DNA of 64,000 nt. Origin: Rhyacophila brunnea (lineage: Eukaryota > Arthropoda > Insecta > Trichoptera > Rhyacophilidae). The DNA lies in assembly GCA_022495005.1 (NCBI GenBank), contig JAGYXB010001103.1, positions 1-64,000 on the forward strand, in the 5' to 3' direction. Position 1 is the stretch's first letter. Each line of letters begins with the position of its first letter. Below the pieces are notes generated by a model, which ran no database searches, was not told where the DNA came from, and saw nothing but the letters and a program-made list of their open reading frames with translations. This document shows positions 11,333 to 21,005 of the stretch, one piece after another. The position numbers were made by a program, and so were the translations under genes.

Positions 11333-11723
11333 ATATGAAGCGTCTAGTTTCAAAAGCCCCTAAAACGGTTTTTGAAAATTTTTGAGTTAGATATGTATTT
11401 AGATGGATATTTTTGTTACCTATATGATGGCCAAAGATTGAACTTTAAAAAATGTCAAAAACCGTCAATACGTATGATCAAAAATTAGGGTAAATTTCAA
11501 AACCTGCTAAAATGGTTGGGTGTGCTTTTCAAATACCCCTAAAATGGAAAGCCAAAATACTCCTTAGAATGTAACGAATTAAAAAATAAATGCATAAAGC
11601 TCACAGATTTAATAGATATGATTTTCTCTCATTTTTCTCAAAACTACCTAAAATAGTTTTTCTCATTTTTCTCAGAACTACCTAAAATCGTTTTGGGGGC
11701 TTTTGAAACTAGACGGTTCATAT
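11333..11723. mobile_element. CGTCTAGTTTCAAAAGCCCC inverted-repeat element
   Basis: The ends form a near-perfect inverted repeat of about 38 bases: ATATGAAGCGTCTAGTTTCA on the left, and ATATGAACCGTCTAGTTTCA when the right end is reversed; the match runs on through AAAGCCCCYAAAACG. Inside are further copies of the motif CCTAAAATGG or its variants and a direct duplication of TTTTTCTCA-ACTACCTAAAAT. No coding frame and no clear target duplication. Confidence 0.8.
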
Positions 11724-11879
11724 GGTCATTATCACCATTAGTCAAGATGAAGGCCTTCCTAAGCTGATTCTACTCCTCACGATCCTATGCTAGATAAAGG
11801 CCTATCTGAGCTAATATTTTTATCGGTTCTATGAATTGCGTTGCAATATTGAATACTCGGCATTTTCCGGCTAGCGAGA

Positions 11880-12492
11880 CAGCTGGCCGTTGCTCTGCTA
11901 GTTTGAAATAATTATTTAATTAAATACCTCGTTTAATAGTTTATAAACCACTGATATATAATAATATTTTCACTCCTAGATAATATTAATGTATGCTGAA
12001 ATCATAAATATTCATCTTATTAATACCCTAATTAAATCTGCACATTAAAGACGGATTATTTCAGGTGGCACGAGGCGCCTATGCGGTACGCGAGACGTAA
12101 ATAAAAACACGATTTCAACTCGCGCACACCTTCACAAAAAACCACTACAAGCGCACGCCAAAGTCAATGCGGTCATGTCTGTTCCATACAAGCGAATCTC
12201 GGCTATTAGGTATAGAAAATAATGACATATTGAATAATCGTAATTATTATCGAGCAGCGCTGTATACAAAATGATCCGCGCACCTGTACAGAAGAATTGG
12301 CCATCTCAGTGTGAATGTTGAACTCAGATCGTGGGAGTAAATTGCTCCAGTGACACGGTGGGTGGTATACGATTATCAATCCACGGACAAGCGGCATCAT
12401 AACAGTACTGCGCTGCTAAGTAAAAAGACAGTAAATACACAATTTTGAAAACACAATTAAATATATTATAGGTATAACCAATAGAAACAATC
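11880..12492. other. Unassigned AT-rich stretch
   Basis: No family recognised. A patch at about 12060-12190 is richer in CpG (GGCACGAGGCGCCTATGCGG) and could be unique host DNA. Open frames here are short and overlap on both strands. Confidence 0.4.
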
Positions 12493-12500
12493 TCACAAAC

Positions 12501-12937
12501 GCCCACGGTGGCCGCGCGGCTTTTTTAGAATTATTAATAGCCATGTCCTTGCTTTTTCGTACAAGGTGGTTGTTAGTAATTTTGAACAATCACAAACACC
12601 CAGGCTTTGAGAAAAACACATCAATGTTTTTGTCATGACCGGGAATCGAACCCAGAACTCTCGGGTGGAAGGCCAGCGCCTTACCCACTGCACCACGAGA
12701 GCCGCCCGGCTTAAGAGTTGGACTATAACGCCGTGGGTCCCAGGTTCGATTCCTACGTCTGGCAAGTACATATATTGTTTTTCAATTTGTGTGTGAGTTA
12801 GGGTATGGACCTAATAGGTTGAGCAAGTGGCTGACATCCATTTCTCGTAAAAAACAAAATTTGTTAACACAAACCTCTACTCTGTGGAGGCCCATATGAT
12901 CCTATTAGGATCGGACTTGGTTGGGAAAAAAAACAAC
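12501..12937 (+). mobile_element. SINE-A, tRNA-headed, split by a second SINE
   Basis: The head reads GCCCACGGTGGCCGCGCGGC... TTAAGAGTTGGACTATAACG, with the internal promoter B box GGTTCGATTCC, then a body (CACTTGC/GCAAGTGGCTGACATCC) and an end CCTATTAGGATCGG with an A-rich tail. Copies in reverse orientation at 19213, 25662 and 53875 define the family. SINEs of this type are transcribed by RNA polymerase III and copied by a LINE enzyme. The head is interrupted at 12522-12700 by another SINE. Confidence 0.88.
12522..12700 (-). mobile_element. SINE-C, tRNA-headed, nested in SINE-A
   Basis: Read on the - strand it begins TCTCGTGGTGCAGTGGGTAA, has GGTTCGATTCC as B box, and ends in a run of A (TTTTTT on the + strand at 12521-12526). 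GCCGCGCGGCT at 12511-12521 and GCCGCCCGGCT at 12701-12711 flank it and are an 11-bp target duplication with one change; in unbroken SINE-A copies that site is single. Only one copy of this family is in the window. Confidence 0.82.
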
Positions 12938-12944
12938 TTTTTTT

Positions 12945-13030
12945 AAATAAATACGACACCCAGCAGGATCGAGCCTGCGTCTCTCGGTATTCGCGCCTAC
13001 GCACATCGACCACAATGCTATAGGAATTGG
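12945..13030 (-). mobile_element. SINE-B head fragment
   Basis: On the - strand a tRNA-like head (GTGCGTAGGCGCGAATACCG, B box AGGCTCGATCCTG) matches the heads at 60830-60900 and 41925-41990. It abuts the tail of SINE-A, and its own 3' body is missing. Confidence 0.65.
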
Positions 13031-13374
13031 CAATTTAAGGCCAAGATGGAAAGAAAACTTAATACGTAATAGTGGAAAATATATCTTGGATTAAAAAAGT
13101 TTTTGTGTACCTAGATATAATTTCAAATATTACTAACAGCATTACTTATGGAATGATCTTAAACTAACGATAGGTACAAGATATAGGGAATGACCCAATC
13201 ACGTTCCCCACAGGAGAGAAGCTGATAGAGCTCTAGTCTGGAGGCCCGGAGTGGAGAATCGACCAGATAACCATCGAATAAGCGATATTTTGTTTGTTAA
13301 ACCGAGTACAGTCCCAGACATTCCGCATCGTATAGCGTGCCATCTCCACCAGGTAACAAAACCTGTCGACACTC
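13031..13374. other. Unassigned spacer
   Basis: No open frame or repeat shared with the rest of the window is evident. Base composition is mixed, less AT-rich than the filler further left. Confidence 0.4.
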
Positions 13375-13378
13375 TTAA

Positions 13379-13752
13379 GACGATACATCAGTGAAACGGC
13401 AAATAATTTTCAACTATAGGCGCGACGAAATTTTGAACTCACTGGCATTCAGAGAACGAACGCCGAGGTGTGAATACGTAAATTTTTTTCGTGATGGCAA
13501 CGGGGGTATTAATTCTTAAATCGTGTAAAGATGACTAAAAACGTTACCCATTTACTTTAAAAAGAAAACATGTCAATGAATATATTATTATTGTTACTAA
13601 TAGAACAATAAACAGAACATTAAATGGACGCATGTTGGATTTATATGACAAATTATATTTCGGTCGGCATGCGTCATTTGCACCCGTGACCCGCAATTCG
13701 CGCATCGCCTAGCCACGATCTTTTTAGACCATGCCTCAACTGAGGTATAGGT
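13379..13752. mobile_element. TTAA-target MITE, copy 1
   Basis: A 374-bp element lying between two TTAA sites. Its ends GACGATACATCAGTGAAACG and, reversed, ACCTATACCTCAGTTGAGG form an imperfect inverted repeat centred on ATAC.TCAGT. Copies at 37137 and 54740 share the whole length, with the block AAATCGTGTAAAGATGACTA almost unchanged. TTAA targets are typical of piggyBac-type elements, although the termini are not the usual CCC. Not coding. Confidence 0.85.
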
Positions 13753-13756
13753 TTAA

Positions 13757-14314
13757 TGTTTTTTCAGTCGCGATAATATAATATATAATGACCGAAAACA
13801 AAATAAAACAATATTTTTGTATCACAGAAAGTGCACGCAAACCACAAAAACTAGGCTGGCAAAAGAGGAAAACGGAACGGTTTGTTAGTATTAAATTTAT
13901 GTGTCAAGTTTATAGCCTGACATAATTCATTTTCCAATTTAAAACCCCTTTGATCTGCACGTCAAAAGGAAAATCTCTCTTGGCAGTACATTTGTATCTA
14001 TAAAAAGAAAATTATACTAATAATAATAATTAGCGACGAAAAGAAAAATCGAGCATGAAATATTATTTTCCGATTGCCGCAGAGGGAAAATATAAATGGA
14101 GCCGGGGGAATTCCGGGAATTTTAAACAGGAGTCGTAATTAAAGGTCGGATGTTTGCGGCCATAACAAAATGTGTTTTTTTAACATTCAATGTCATATCA
14201 AACAACTGACATAACAGGTATGAGGTAATAATATTCTAGAAGTCTTAATTCCCATATTGTTACAAAAGTGGTTACATGTAAATTGTACGTATGCAGTTCG
14301 TCGTATTATATATA
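13757..14314. other. Unassigned stretch
   Basis: Mostly AT-rich without repeats. A short GC-richer patch at about 14060-14160 (GAGCCGGGGGAATTCCGGGA) has no coding frame I can support. Confidence 0.4.
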
Positions 14315-14322
14315 GTCCACAG

Positions 14323-14746
14323 CATGGCCCCCACATCCTGAAGCGGGCCTCTTGGCCAGGATCATTGTCTGACCCCCCTACCTATCCCTAGGGTTAAAAA
14401 TAGACGCTCTACAGAAACGTTTCCCAAATGGTATTCCAGGTAAAATTAAGGATATTCAGTGTATCTTTAACGATTTTTTGTATTTTTCAATAAATTCATT
14501 TGTGTTATGAAGTTTTCGGATATCGACAAACAATATTCAAAATTTACATCACACAATCACATACCTATTTTAAAATGGTAATATTCTCAAAGTAAAATAG
14601 CGCCGCAGGCGACTTTTTAACCGTTAGAGAAAAATTGTGATGTGTGTTTATCTCAATTATAATGTAGACGCGCAACGCGGGCCCCCCCAGAACCCGGGCC
14701 CCCAGTCTAGAACCCTGTCAGCCCCCCCCCCCTTGTGGGGGCCATG
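14323..14746. mobile_element. CATGGCCCCCACA element with perfect 8-bp TSD
   Basis: Begins CATGGCCCCCACATCC and ends TTGTGGGGGCCATG, so the outer 13 bases are perfect inverted repeats. GTCCACAG occurs immediately outside both ends (14315-14322 and 14747-14754). An 8-bp duplication is the hallmark of hAT transposases. The right arm contains a C10-plus run. A second, diverged copy lies inside the hAT at 19659. No coding capacity; a 142-codon frame from 14637 simply crosses its edge. Confidence 0.88.
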
Positions 14747-14754
14747 GTCCACAG

Positions 14755-15599
14755 TGAGCGGCAATACCGGAAAGAGATGGACACATAGCATTAAGATCAG
14801 AAAAATACGCGTTGTTCGTGGACCATTGCAAATAGTAATATTCCAATATTATAAGAACATATTTTATTTGATATTGCCACTTAATACTTACGAGCACCTA
14901 CCAGAATTTTATATATACTTTACTTGCCTACCTATTTTTTATGTCATTATCTTGTATTCTGGTGGTTTTTATTGTGTATATTGTAGTGTTTTATTTATAC
15001 AAAAATATAAAGTTGTTTACTTTCTATACATTTATAATATTCCTTACCAAGGAACATACAAATAATGGGGGAGTGAGTTGTCTTCTCGGTAAGGTTTTAA
15101 CAATGTTTAAATCTCGAGTGTAAAGATATTATATAAGATTAACTTAATCACGAGTTACAGAATATGTTATTTTCAATAGTTACATCTGTATCATAGTGTA
15201 CATTAAAGTTTGACACTTAAATGAAACGCGCATTCAATATTGGTAATATTTTAGGGACACTCAGCGCACTTTGTCTTTATTGCGATTTATGGTCTGACCA
15301 TCAAGAAATAATAAGCCGAACGTGACTTCTAAACCTTAATCCATGGCGACCGGCGTTAATATTTATATTATTATTAATCTGTTCTGTGTTCCTTCTAAAA
15401 ATATCAATGATTTAAAAAAAAACTATTTTATATAAATAGCTGTCGATAATGTCCTTGCAATTGGGCGAAACCGGTCTTGATCATTGTTTTATTAATTAGT
15501 GTGAATTAATATACGTATCTAGTACGTATGCACGTGTATTTTCTCGCACAAAGACACCGACCGGCGAAAAACGTTATTGTACATCATCCAACATACCCA
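14755..15599. other. AT-rich stretch without features
   Basis: No shared repeat and no frame I can support; overlapping frames around 14940-15120 are low-complexity and rich in Ile, Tyr and Phe codons, as expected from AT-rich DNA. Confidence 0.5.
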
Positions 15600-15601
15600 T
15601 A

Positions 15602-17638
15602 GGGTAAGAGGTACAATGATGGGCCAGTTAAGCGAATGGCTTGCTTTGATTGGTCAGAACAAGCTTATTAAAGCGGTTTTATTGAAATGCATTTTTTTTT
15701 CGTGTTCACAAAGCATGTATATTGATATATATGTGTACATATTTTATAATACCAAACATGGTTATTACAAAAAATATAAATGAAAAAAAAATCGCAAAAA
15801 GTACAGTGATGGGCCACGCTCAGATAGTGATCGGCCACTTTCCAGACAGTGATGGGCCACCCGTCTTTTTCTGCATAAATTAAAAAACTAAGGCATAATT
15901 TTCAATAAAATAATGAATCAACGTGTCTAATCTTATGATATAATCAACAAACATACTCCTTTATCTCACCGTTGATGTAATAAAAGAGGATAGAGTGACA
16001 GAGAGTGTATTCTAAGGTCTTAGAAAATTATCGACCTATCTGTTGAATACTTCATCACCTGAGTCACTAAATAAAATATCAATCTCAATTGAGACATGGA
16101 CCTGCTGAGATTTTGGAACGCAATTTGAATGGAAGCTATCTTTATACACTGAAAATTCTTATTTAATAAGATGTGTTATTATTATTTCACAAATCGCACA
16201 ACGATTTTGGCCGCCATTTTTTAAACTATAATTTTTGATTGCCTCTACTTTCAATTGCCTCAATAAAATGTGTGGTTTTTGCCTTTATTCTTTTTATCTT
16301 CCTCTGCACTTTTCTTGTTTTGATAATGTTTGAATTAGAACTTTAGATATATTAACCATATGTTCATTTATTTCTTCCATGCGTTCAGTATCTATTTCCA
16401 TGTTGCATTCTCTGACGGCACTGACACGTTAGATACATTTAATTGGGTTATATTTTCTATGCTCTTGCTGTTGTCAGATGACTTAATTTGATTAAGTTTT
16501 TCCGCAATCGGTAAGTATGGTATAAAAATGTTTTATCTGTTTACCTCAGCTAGTATTTTGAATATTTTTAAGCTTTTCTTCTGTTTAATTGCCCACTGCA
16601 TTCGTTAAATCTTTAAGGATGAAAACAGCATTTTGCGATATTTTGCAGCTTTAACTGGAGGGAAAACAGTTATATCTATAGGCTGAAGAATCCTAGATGC
16701 ATTAGGATTATAGTGCTATAAGATGTATTTCAAATAAAATTTTAGACAAAGCTCACTAACTTGGTAGATAAGATGTGAATTATGCCTTTCGATAAATAAT
16801 ATAGGAAACTCTATTCACAGAGTAACCAGATTCGGATAGAAAATATTTCTAATGTATTGTGTATTGTGGCACTCCGATTTTTTTTTTTTTGCAACTTCAC
16901 ATAGTGATCCCCCATTTTTATAAAAGTATGCAACAGCATCATCTATTGTTTTAACATCATATTTAAACTTAAATTATTCAGTATTTTGATATTCTGAAAG
17001 AAATGGGAAGTTAAATGTTTCTAAATACAGTGATCGGCCAGTACAAATTCAGTGATCGGCCACGTGGCCAACGACTGTCTAAAATTAAAATAACATAAAA
17101 ATAAAAACGGCAGGTACCATAGTGCGTTATAAATATTGTATTTAGCATAAAAAAGTTAACTAAAAGTAAAAAACCATTTTTTCAGTCATGGGCCAGCCCG
17201 GCCCATCATACAACTGCTATATATATTTAGTGCAGTAAATGGCCACCCAGCTAGATGTGTCATTTTAATTTAAAATTGTCGTAGACTTAACATAATTATA
17301 TGTTTGAATATCCAGCATAACGATTATTAAATAAAATGTATAACTAGTAATATAGTTAAAGAGATCTTACCTTCCAAAGTATGTTATTTCCTTAACAAAA
17401 AGTTAAGCAATTGTCAGACAAAATGCAAAACGTGTGACTTGGTATACAAAATGGTCACTTATAGGGTCAGTCCTGCTACCTATACAGGAAATAATGTGCT
17501 AGAACCGAAGTATATGATGTTGTGAGTCACATATAGGAACAAATACCCATAACTTAGGTTTTTAAATACCTATTTTTTTGTGTTTTACTGCTGAGTGGCC
17601 CATCACTGGAGGGTGGCTAACGATTGTACCTCTTACCC
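15602..17638 (-). mobile_element. Decayed pogo-like (Tc1/mariner) transposon
   Basis: The ends GGGTAAGAGGTACAATGATG and, reversed, GGGTAAGAGGTACAATCGTT are inverted repeats, and TA lies outside both (15600-15601 and 17639-17640), the target of the Tc1/mariner superfamily. Sub-terminal repeats of the form CAGTGATSGGCCAC recur at about 15804, 15825, 15846, 17028, 17050 and 17186, with reversed or partial forms at 17203, 17238 and 17595; they are likely transposase-binding sites. A broken transposase lies inside on the - strand. At 2037 bp it is shorter than a complete element, mostly through loss within the transposase. Confidence 0.85.
16120..16965 (-). pseudogene. Pogo-like transposase remnant
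   Basis: Reading the - strand, 16962-16855 gives TIDDAVAYFYKNGGSLCEVA followed by KK.IGVPQ, which fits the N-terminal helix-turn-helix DNA-binding domain of pogo transposases. Soon after, 16800-16600 gives HNSHL-like residues, then NPNASRILQPIDITVFPPVK, which matches the conserved stretch around the catalytic DDE domain (YPNATHILQPLDV in the family). A charged tail follows towards 16120. The DNA between the HTH and the end of the DDE domain is largely missing, and frameshifts and stops break every piece, so the enzyme is dead. Domain calls are from recognition of family motifs. Confidence 0.75.
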
Positions 17639-17819
17639 TACCAACCAAATAGGCCCAACGGCCAACGAAATCAGAAAGTCTGTAGGGCTTATAAAACACA
17701 CAAGGCGTTTGGACATTACAATTATTTCAAGAAGCCGAAATTTGAATTACGAAGTATCCACATTAAACAACATTATAGCAAATTCCATAACAGGTTATAA
17801 AACAACGTGATTCCCGCCC

Positions 17820-18115
17820 GTCTCTATTTTTACCACGCAAAGCGGAAACCCCGATCAGAACGATAATATTATACAACGAAGGAAGACCCAAGCAGGGTTA
17901 CTTTGTACCCGGGAGAACCAGTGGCGTCTATTTCCGTCGACTTACTCGGGACTCGGGCAAGGGACCCAGACCCACCTGCGACCTTTTCCGCCTCACCTGC
18001 CGCGACCTTCGCGGGCGACCTTCCGGAAATAGACACCCTGCCTGGCGCGGCGACGGGGGGTGGAGCGCGGCGAGGCCCTGCTAGCAGCGGCGCGGGGCGG
18101 ATTCTGAATTATTGA
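17820..18115 (+). other. CpG-rich patch with possible short inverted-repeat element
   Basis: This patch is strongly GC- and CpG-rich within AT-rich DNA. A 71-codon frame (17903-18115) is Ala/Pro/Gly-rich and matches nothing I know. CAGTGGCGTCTATTTCCG at 17919 and, reversed, CAGGGTGTCTATTTCCGG at 18040 form an inverted repeat of hAT form, so at least 122 bp may be a MITE. No 8-bp duplication is seen. A host exon or promoter is the alternative. Confidence 0.4.
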
Positions 18116-18119
18116 GGGA

Positions 18120-18484
18120 AGAAACACATTCGCCCTATGTGCGTTTATGATTGCCGGGTAATCCGACTTAGGGATGTTTATTCCGCGCGTGTATTGTTTA
18201 AATTGAAATCGAAAGTCAAGTGACTTTACTGTATCCTTTTCGTGTGTCGACTGTCGCCGTGTCTGTTTTTATTGTCTCGACATTTCGGGTGCGATCCAGA
18301 AGCCATTCTAATGAGAGACTGTAGATTTAACATATTAGAATATCTTATTTTTCTGGCATAGATATTTTTTAAATTAGGATGTTCTGAAGATGGATTTATG
18401 TCACGAAACCAGTGACAACATAAAGAACTCCAATATTAAACAAACATACCTTGAAAACACCTCATATAATTAATTATATACCCA
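18120..18484. other. Unassigned stretch
   Basis: Mixed-composition DNA without a supportable frame or a repeat shared within the window. Confidence 0.4.
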
Positions 18485-18826
18485 CTCCTCAAAATTCCTT
18501 GGACTGACCGGGTGACAAATGTTGAAGTTCTCAATCGAATGAGGAAGGACCGAGAAGTTCTACGTAGTATCAAAACCAGGAAACTACAATACCTCGGCCA
18601 CATTATGAGAGGACAAAAATACAGCATTCCCCAACTTGTCATTCAAGGAAAGATCAATGGGAAGCGTAGCAGAGGACGGCGCCGCATTTCGTGGCTTAAG
18701 AACCTCCGTGATTGGTACGAGTGCAGCTCCACCGAACTGTTCCGGATAGCAGACGACAAATATAAGATCGCCTTGATGGTGGCCGACCTCCGCTAGGGGA
18801 TGGCACAATAAGAAGAAGAAAAAAAT
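18485..18826 (+). pseudogene. LINE 3' tail, WYECSSTELF family, copy 2
   Basis: The frame reads LKIPWTDRVTNVEVLNRMRK, REVLRSIKTRKLQYLGHIMR, SWLKNLRDWYECSSTELFRI and ends at 18796, followed by a GAAGAAGAAA-rich tail. This is the C-terminal part of a LINE reverse transcriptase of the kind whose last segment contains a 'LGHIMRG...QGKINGKRSRGRRRISWL' region. Everything upstream is missing (5' truncation). A closely similar copy is on the - strand at 48926-49331. Confidence 0.8.
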
Positions 18827-18885
18827 ACGAAACTCGACGGGTTTGAGCCCGTATAACCATTGGTGTCGCGCCATTTCTATTGGTT

Positions 18886-18988
18886 ATAAATATTACTCAG
18901 AAGTGTTTTTAAATTATGTATCTATGTTCAATAAAATGAATGTTACATTCTTAAACTTTGTGAATTATTCGTTGAATAAAAAAAATGA
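18886..18988 (+). mobile_element. SINE-B tail fragment
   Basis: Contains the family's 3' segment: TATGTTCAATAAAATGAATG, TTACATTCTTAA and GTGAATTATTCGTTGAATAA followed by an A run. A tRNA-like phrase (GGGTTTGAGCCCG) stands just upstream and may be a decayed head. Confidence 0.6.
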
Positions 18989-19044
18989 TTAATTATTTAT
19001 TTTCGCTTTGTTTCGTTGTGCTCTGATCATTTTGACACGTCATT

Positions 19045-19200
19045 CCTAGGGGCGGCAGGTTATATGAAAATATGGTGAGGAAGGCAGGTTATATAAAAGT
19101 ATGGTGTAGCAGGATGGTAATCAAGTTACGGTTTCACATTAACATTATTATATTATATGGGTACAGTATAATGACGGTCAAAAGGCCAAAGTAAATCCTC
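19045..19200 (+). repeat. Dispersed repeat D, copy 1
   Basis: CTAGGGGCGGCAGGTTATAT... TAATCAAG... GGGTAC.GTATAATGA... AAAGTAAATCCTCCGTGATG matches, in reverse, 32838-32970. Within this copy the segment AGGCAGGTTATATAAAAGTA is duplicated in tandem. Confidence 0.7.
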
Positions 19201-19212
19201 CGTGATGCCCTG

Positions 19213-19472
19213 CATTTTTTTTATTTTATTATTTTTTTTTCCGACCATGTCCGATCCTAATAGGATCATATGGGCCTCCACATAGTAGAGGTTTGTATTG
19301 ACAGATTTTGTTTTTTACGAGAAATGGATGTCAGCCACTTGCTCAACCTATTAGGTCCTTACCCTGACACACACAAATTGAAAAACAATATGTGTACTTG
19401 CCAGACCCAGGATTCTAACCTGGGACCCACGGCGTTATAGTCCAACGCTTAAGCCGCGCGGCCACCGTGGGC
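19213..19472 (-). mobile_element. SINE-A, nearly full length
   Basis: On the - strand the head GCCCACGGTGGCCGCGCGGC is followed by TTAAGCGTTGGACTATAACG, B box AGGTTAGAATCCTGG, the family body and the CCTATTAGGATCGGACATGG end, then a long A-rich tail (T-rich at 19213-19250 on the + strand). It preserves the head interrupted in the copy at 12501. Confidence 0.88.
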
Positions 19473-19658
19473 GTTAACTATTTTTATAAGTTTTAATTTG
19501 ATAAGTTTTATTATTACCCATCTCTTAAGTTGACGGCTATTGTTTGCCTGCTTCATTCAGTTGAATGAGAAAGCCGATTCCTTGCCCCTCTTTTTATTTA
19601 ATACCTCCATACGTCATTCACTAGTATACTGTGTTCGGACACTTTTCATGTACTAAAT

Positions 19659-20511
19659 CAGTGTTTCCCAAACTTTTGTGCAAAGGAACACTTCGCAAAC
19701 CCGGAAATTTTAACGGAACACTTAGTTTATTTTGTAGGTTATTTATTAGCGCAGCTAACCGTTCTGCCAATTTTGGCAACTGTCGTTAAACTAACAAAAC
19801 TTGTCAGCCGGTCAGTTAAAAACAATATACCCCATCTTTCATCAAAAGATGGTCCTCCGCCTGTACATCCCGAAGCGGGCATCCCCAGGCTAGGATCTTT
19901 GGCGGGCCCCCTACTTATCGCTAAGGTTAAAGGCAACGTGACGATCTACAGTTGCATATTCCAAATGGTGTTCGAGGTAAAATATAAGGTATTTTTAGCG
20001 ATTTTTTGTATTTTTAATACACCCACTTTTATGTTGATATGCACAATTATGGACATGTCAAATATCGACAATAATAAAAAATTGTAAGTATGGCAAAACC
20101 ACATATTATTAAATGTTAGTATGCTTGAAGTGAAACAGTGCCACAGGCGACATTTTTTCCTATTAGTGCATGTTTGTGATGTGTGTTTATCTCACTTGGC
20201 TGGTCGATCTCTCACGCCGTGCCCCCCGTAAGCCCAGGCCCCAGGCTCCCCCTGTCAGCCCCCCCCCCCTTGTGGGAGCCATGACCTATCTAGATACTTG
20301 ACGTCATAAACATCAGTGGATATTGATCATCACTCGCCTTTCAATATGAAGTAGATTCTCTAATTATTTTAGTTTTACTTATTTTACTTCTACTTAGTAG
20401 AAGATCTTTAAATGTGTTGCAGTTTATAAAACCTTTCCAAATGGTCGCGGAACATCTATTCAGTTTCGGCAAAACAATGGTGTTCCGCGGAACATAGTTT
20501 GGGAAACCCTG
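19659..20511. mobile_element. hAT element (CAGTGTTTCCCAAAC) with nested element
   Basis: Left end CAGTGTTTCCCAAACTTTTG, right end reversed CAGGGTTTCCCAAACTATGT. The 8-bp flanks TACTAAAT and TACTAAAC differ by one base and are the target duplication. Sub-terminal GGAACACTTCGCAAA and GGTGTTCCGCGGAACA motifs are typical of this hAT group. About 430 bp of the interior is a separate element (19848-20283). No transposase frame remains. Related to the element at 49907. Confidence 0.85.
19848..20283. mobile_element. CATGGCCCCCACA element, diverged copy
   Basis: Aligns end to end with 14323-14746: GATGGTCCTCCGCCTGTACA at the start, shared middle (CCAAATGGT.TTC.AGGTAAAAT..AAGG, GATGTGTGTTTATCTCA) and TGTGGGAGCCATG after a C run at the end. 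It sits inside the hAT above. No intact target duplication is visible. Confidence 0.7.
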
Positions 20512-20519
20512 TACTAAAC

Positions 20520-21005
20520 CATTGAGTGGTAATTAAATCACTCCCCACTCGACTAAACTACTCGACTAATCCGAACCGGCCTTTATAGGGAGTATTTCCG
20601 AGCATCTAGTCATTAATTAATTAACTAAGTAAACGCCAAACCTTTTCAAAAGATACTACACTAAATCTATCCTAATATACTATGAGTAAATAATAGACTA
20701 ATAGACAAAGATAAATTTAATACTGGTGTTAGTTTGTACAGCGGCTAGCGAGGCGTCAATTGCAAACAAACTTAAAATAACTACAAGCATCTTCATCTTG
20801 CAAGTCACAAAGTAATGTGTCACGCCTAGGAGTGATCTCCATTGTTTCTATTTTAATGTCTAAATTAACTTAAAGGCCTAGGACAAAGCTTATTGTCTCC
20901 CTAGACTTCCTATGTACGACAAAGCACCCGAAGATTTTCCTGGATTAATAATTAATTATCTAAATTGAACCACTTCACAATCGGGTCTAGGAAGATGTGG
21001 CGCCG
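20520..21005. other. Unassigned stretch
   Basis: No shared repeat or coding frame seen. Confidence 0.4.

Larger units (their letters stand above)
10700..11860 (+). repeat. Diverged ~130-bp tandem repeat array with two insertions
   Basis: Recurrent blocks of the form AAGGCCTCTCTAAGCTGATT, then TC.TATGAATTGCTA, then TTATCAAAATTG.TA and ATCATCATC occur near 10705, 11107, 11245, 11745 and 11795. Units 1 and 3 are interrupted by the inverted-repeat elements at 10805 and 11333. The CTGCTGGATAAAGGCC phrase resembles a sequence widespread in insect genomes near LINE 3' ends. Similar single blocks occur near 55815 and 63395. Confidence 0.65.

Noticed and set aside
12730..12770. tRNA genes at B-box-like sequences (also near 19430, 25850, 41980, 55150 and 60860)
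   Set aside because: Each is followed by a shared SINE body or lacks a pairing acceptor stem, so these are SINE heads and not tRNA genes.
14637..15065. 142-codon + frame
   Set aside because: It starts in the right arm of a MITE, crosses its C-tract and target duplication, and ends in AT-rich filler, so it cannot be one conserved gene.
19773..20087. 104-codon + frame
   Set aside because: It crosses the junction between a hAT and a MITE nested in it and shows no transposase motif.
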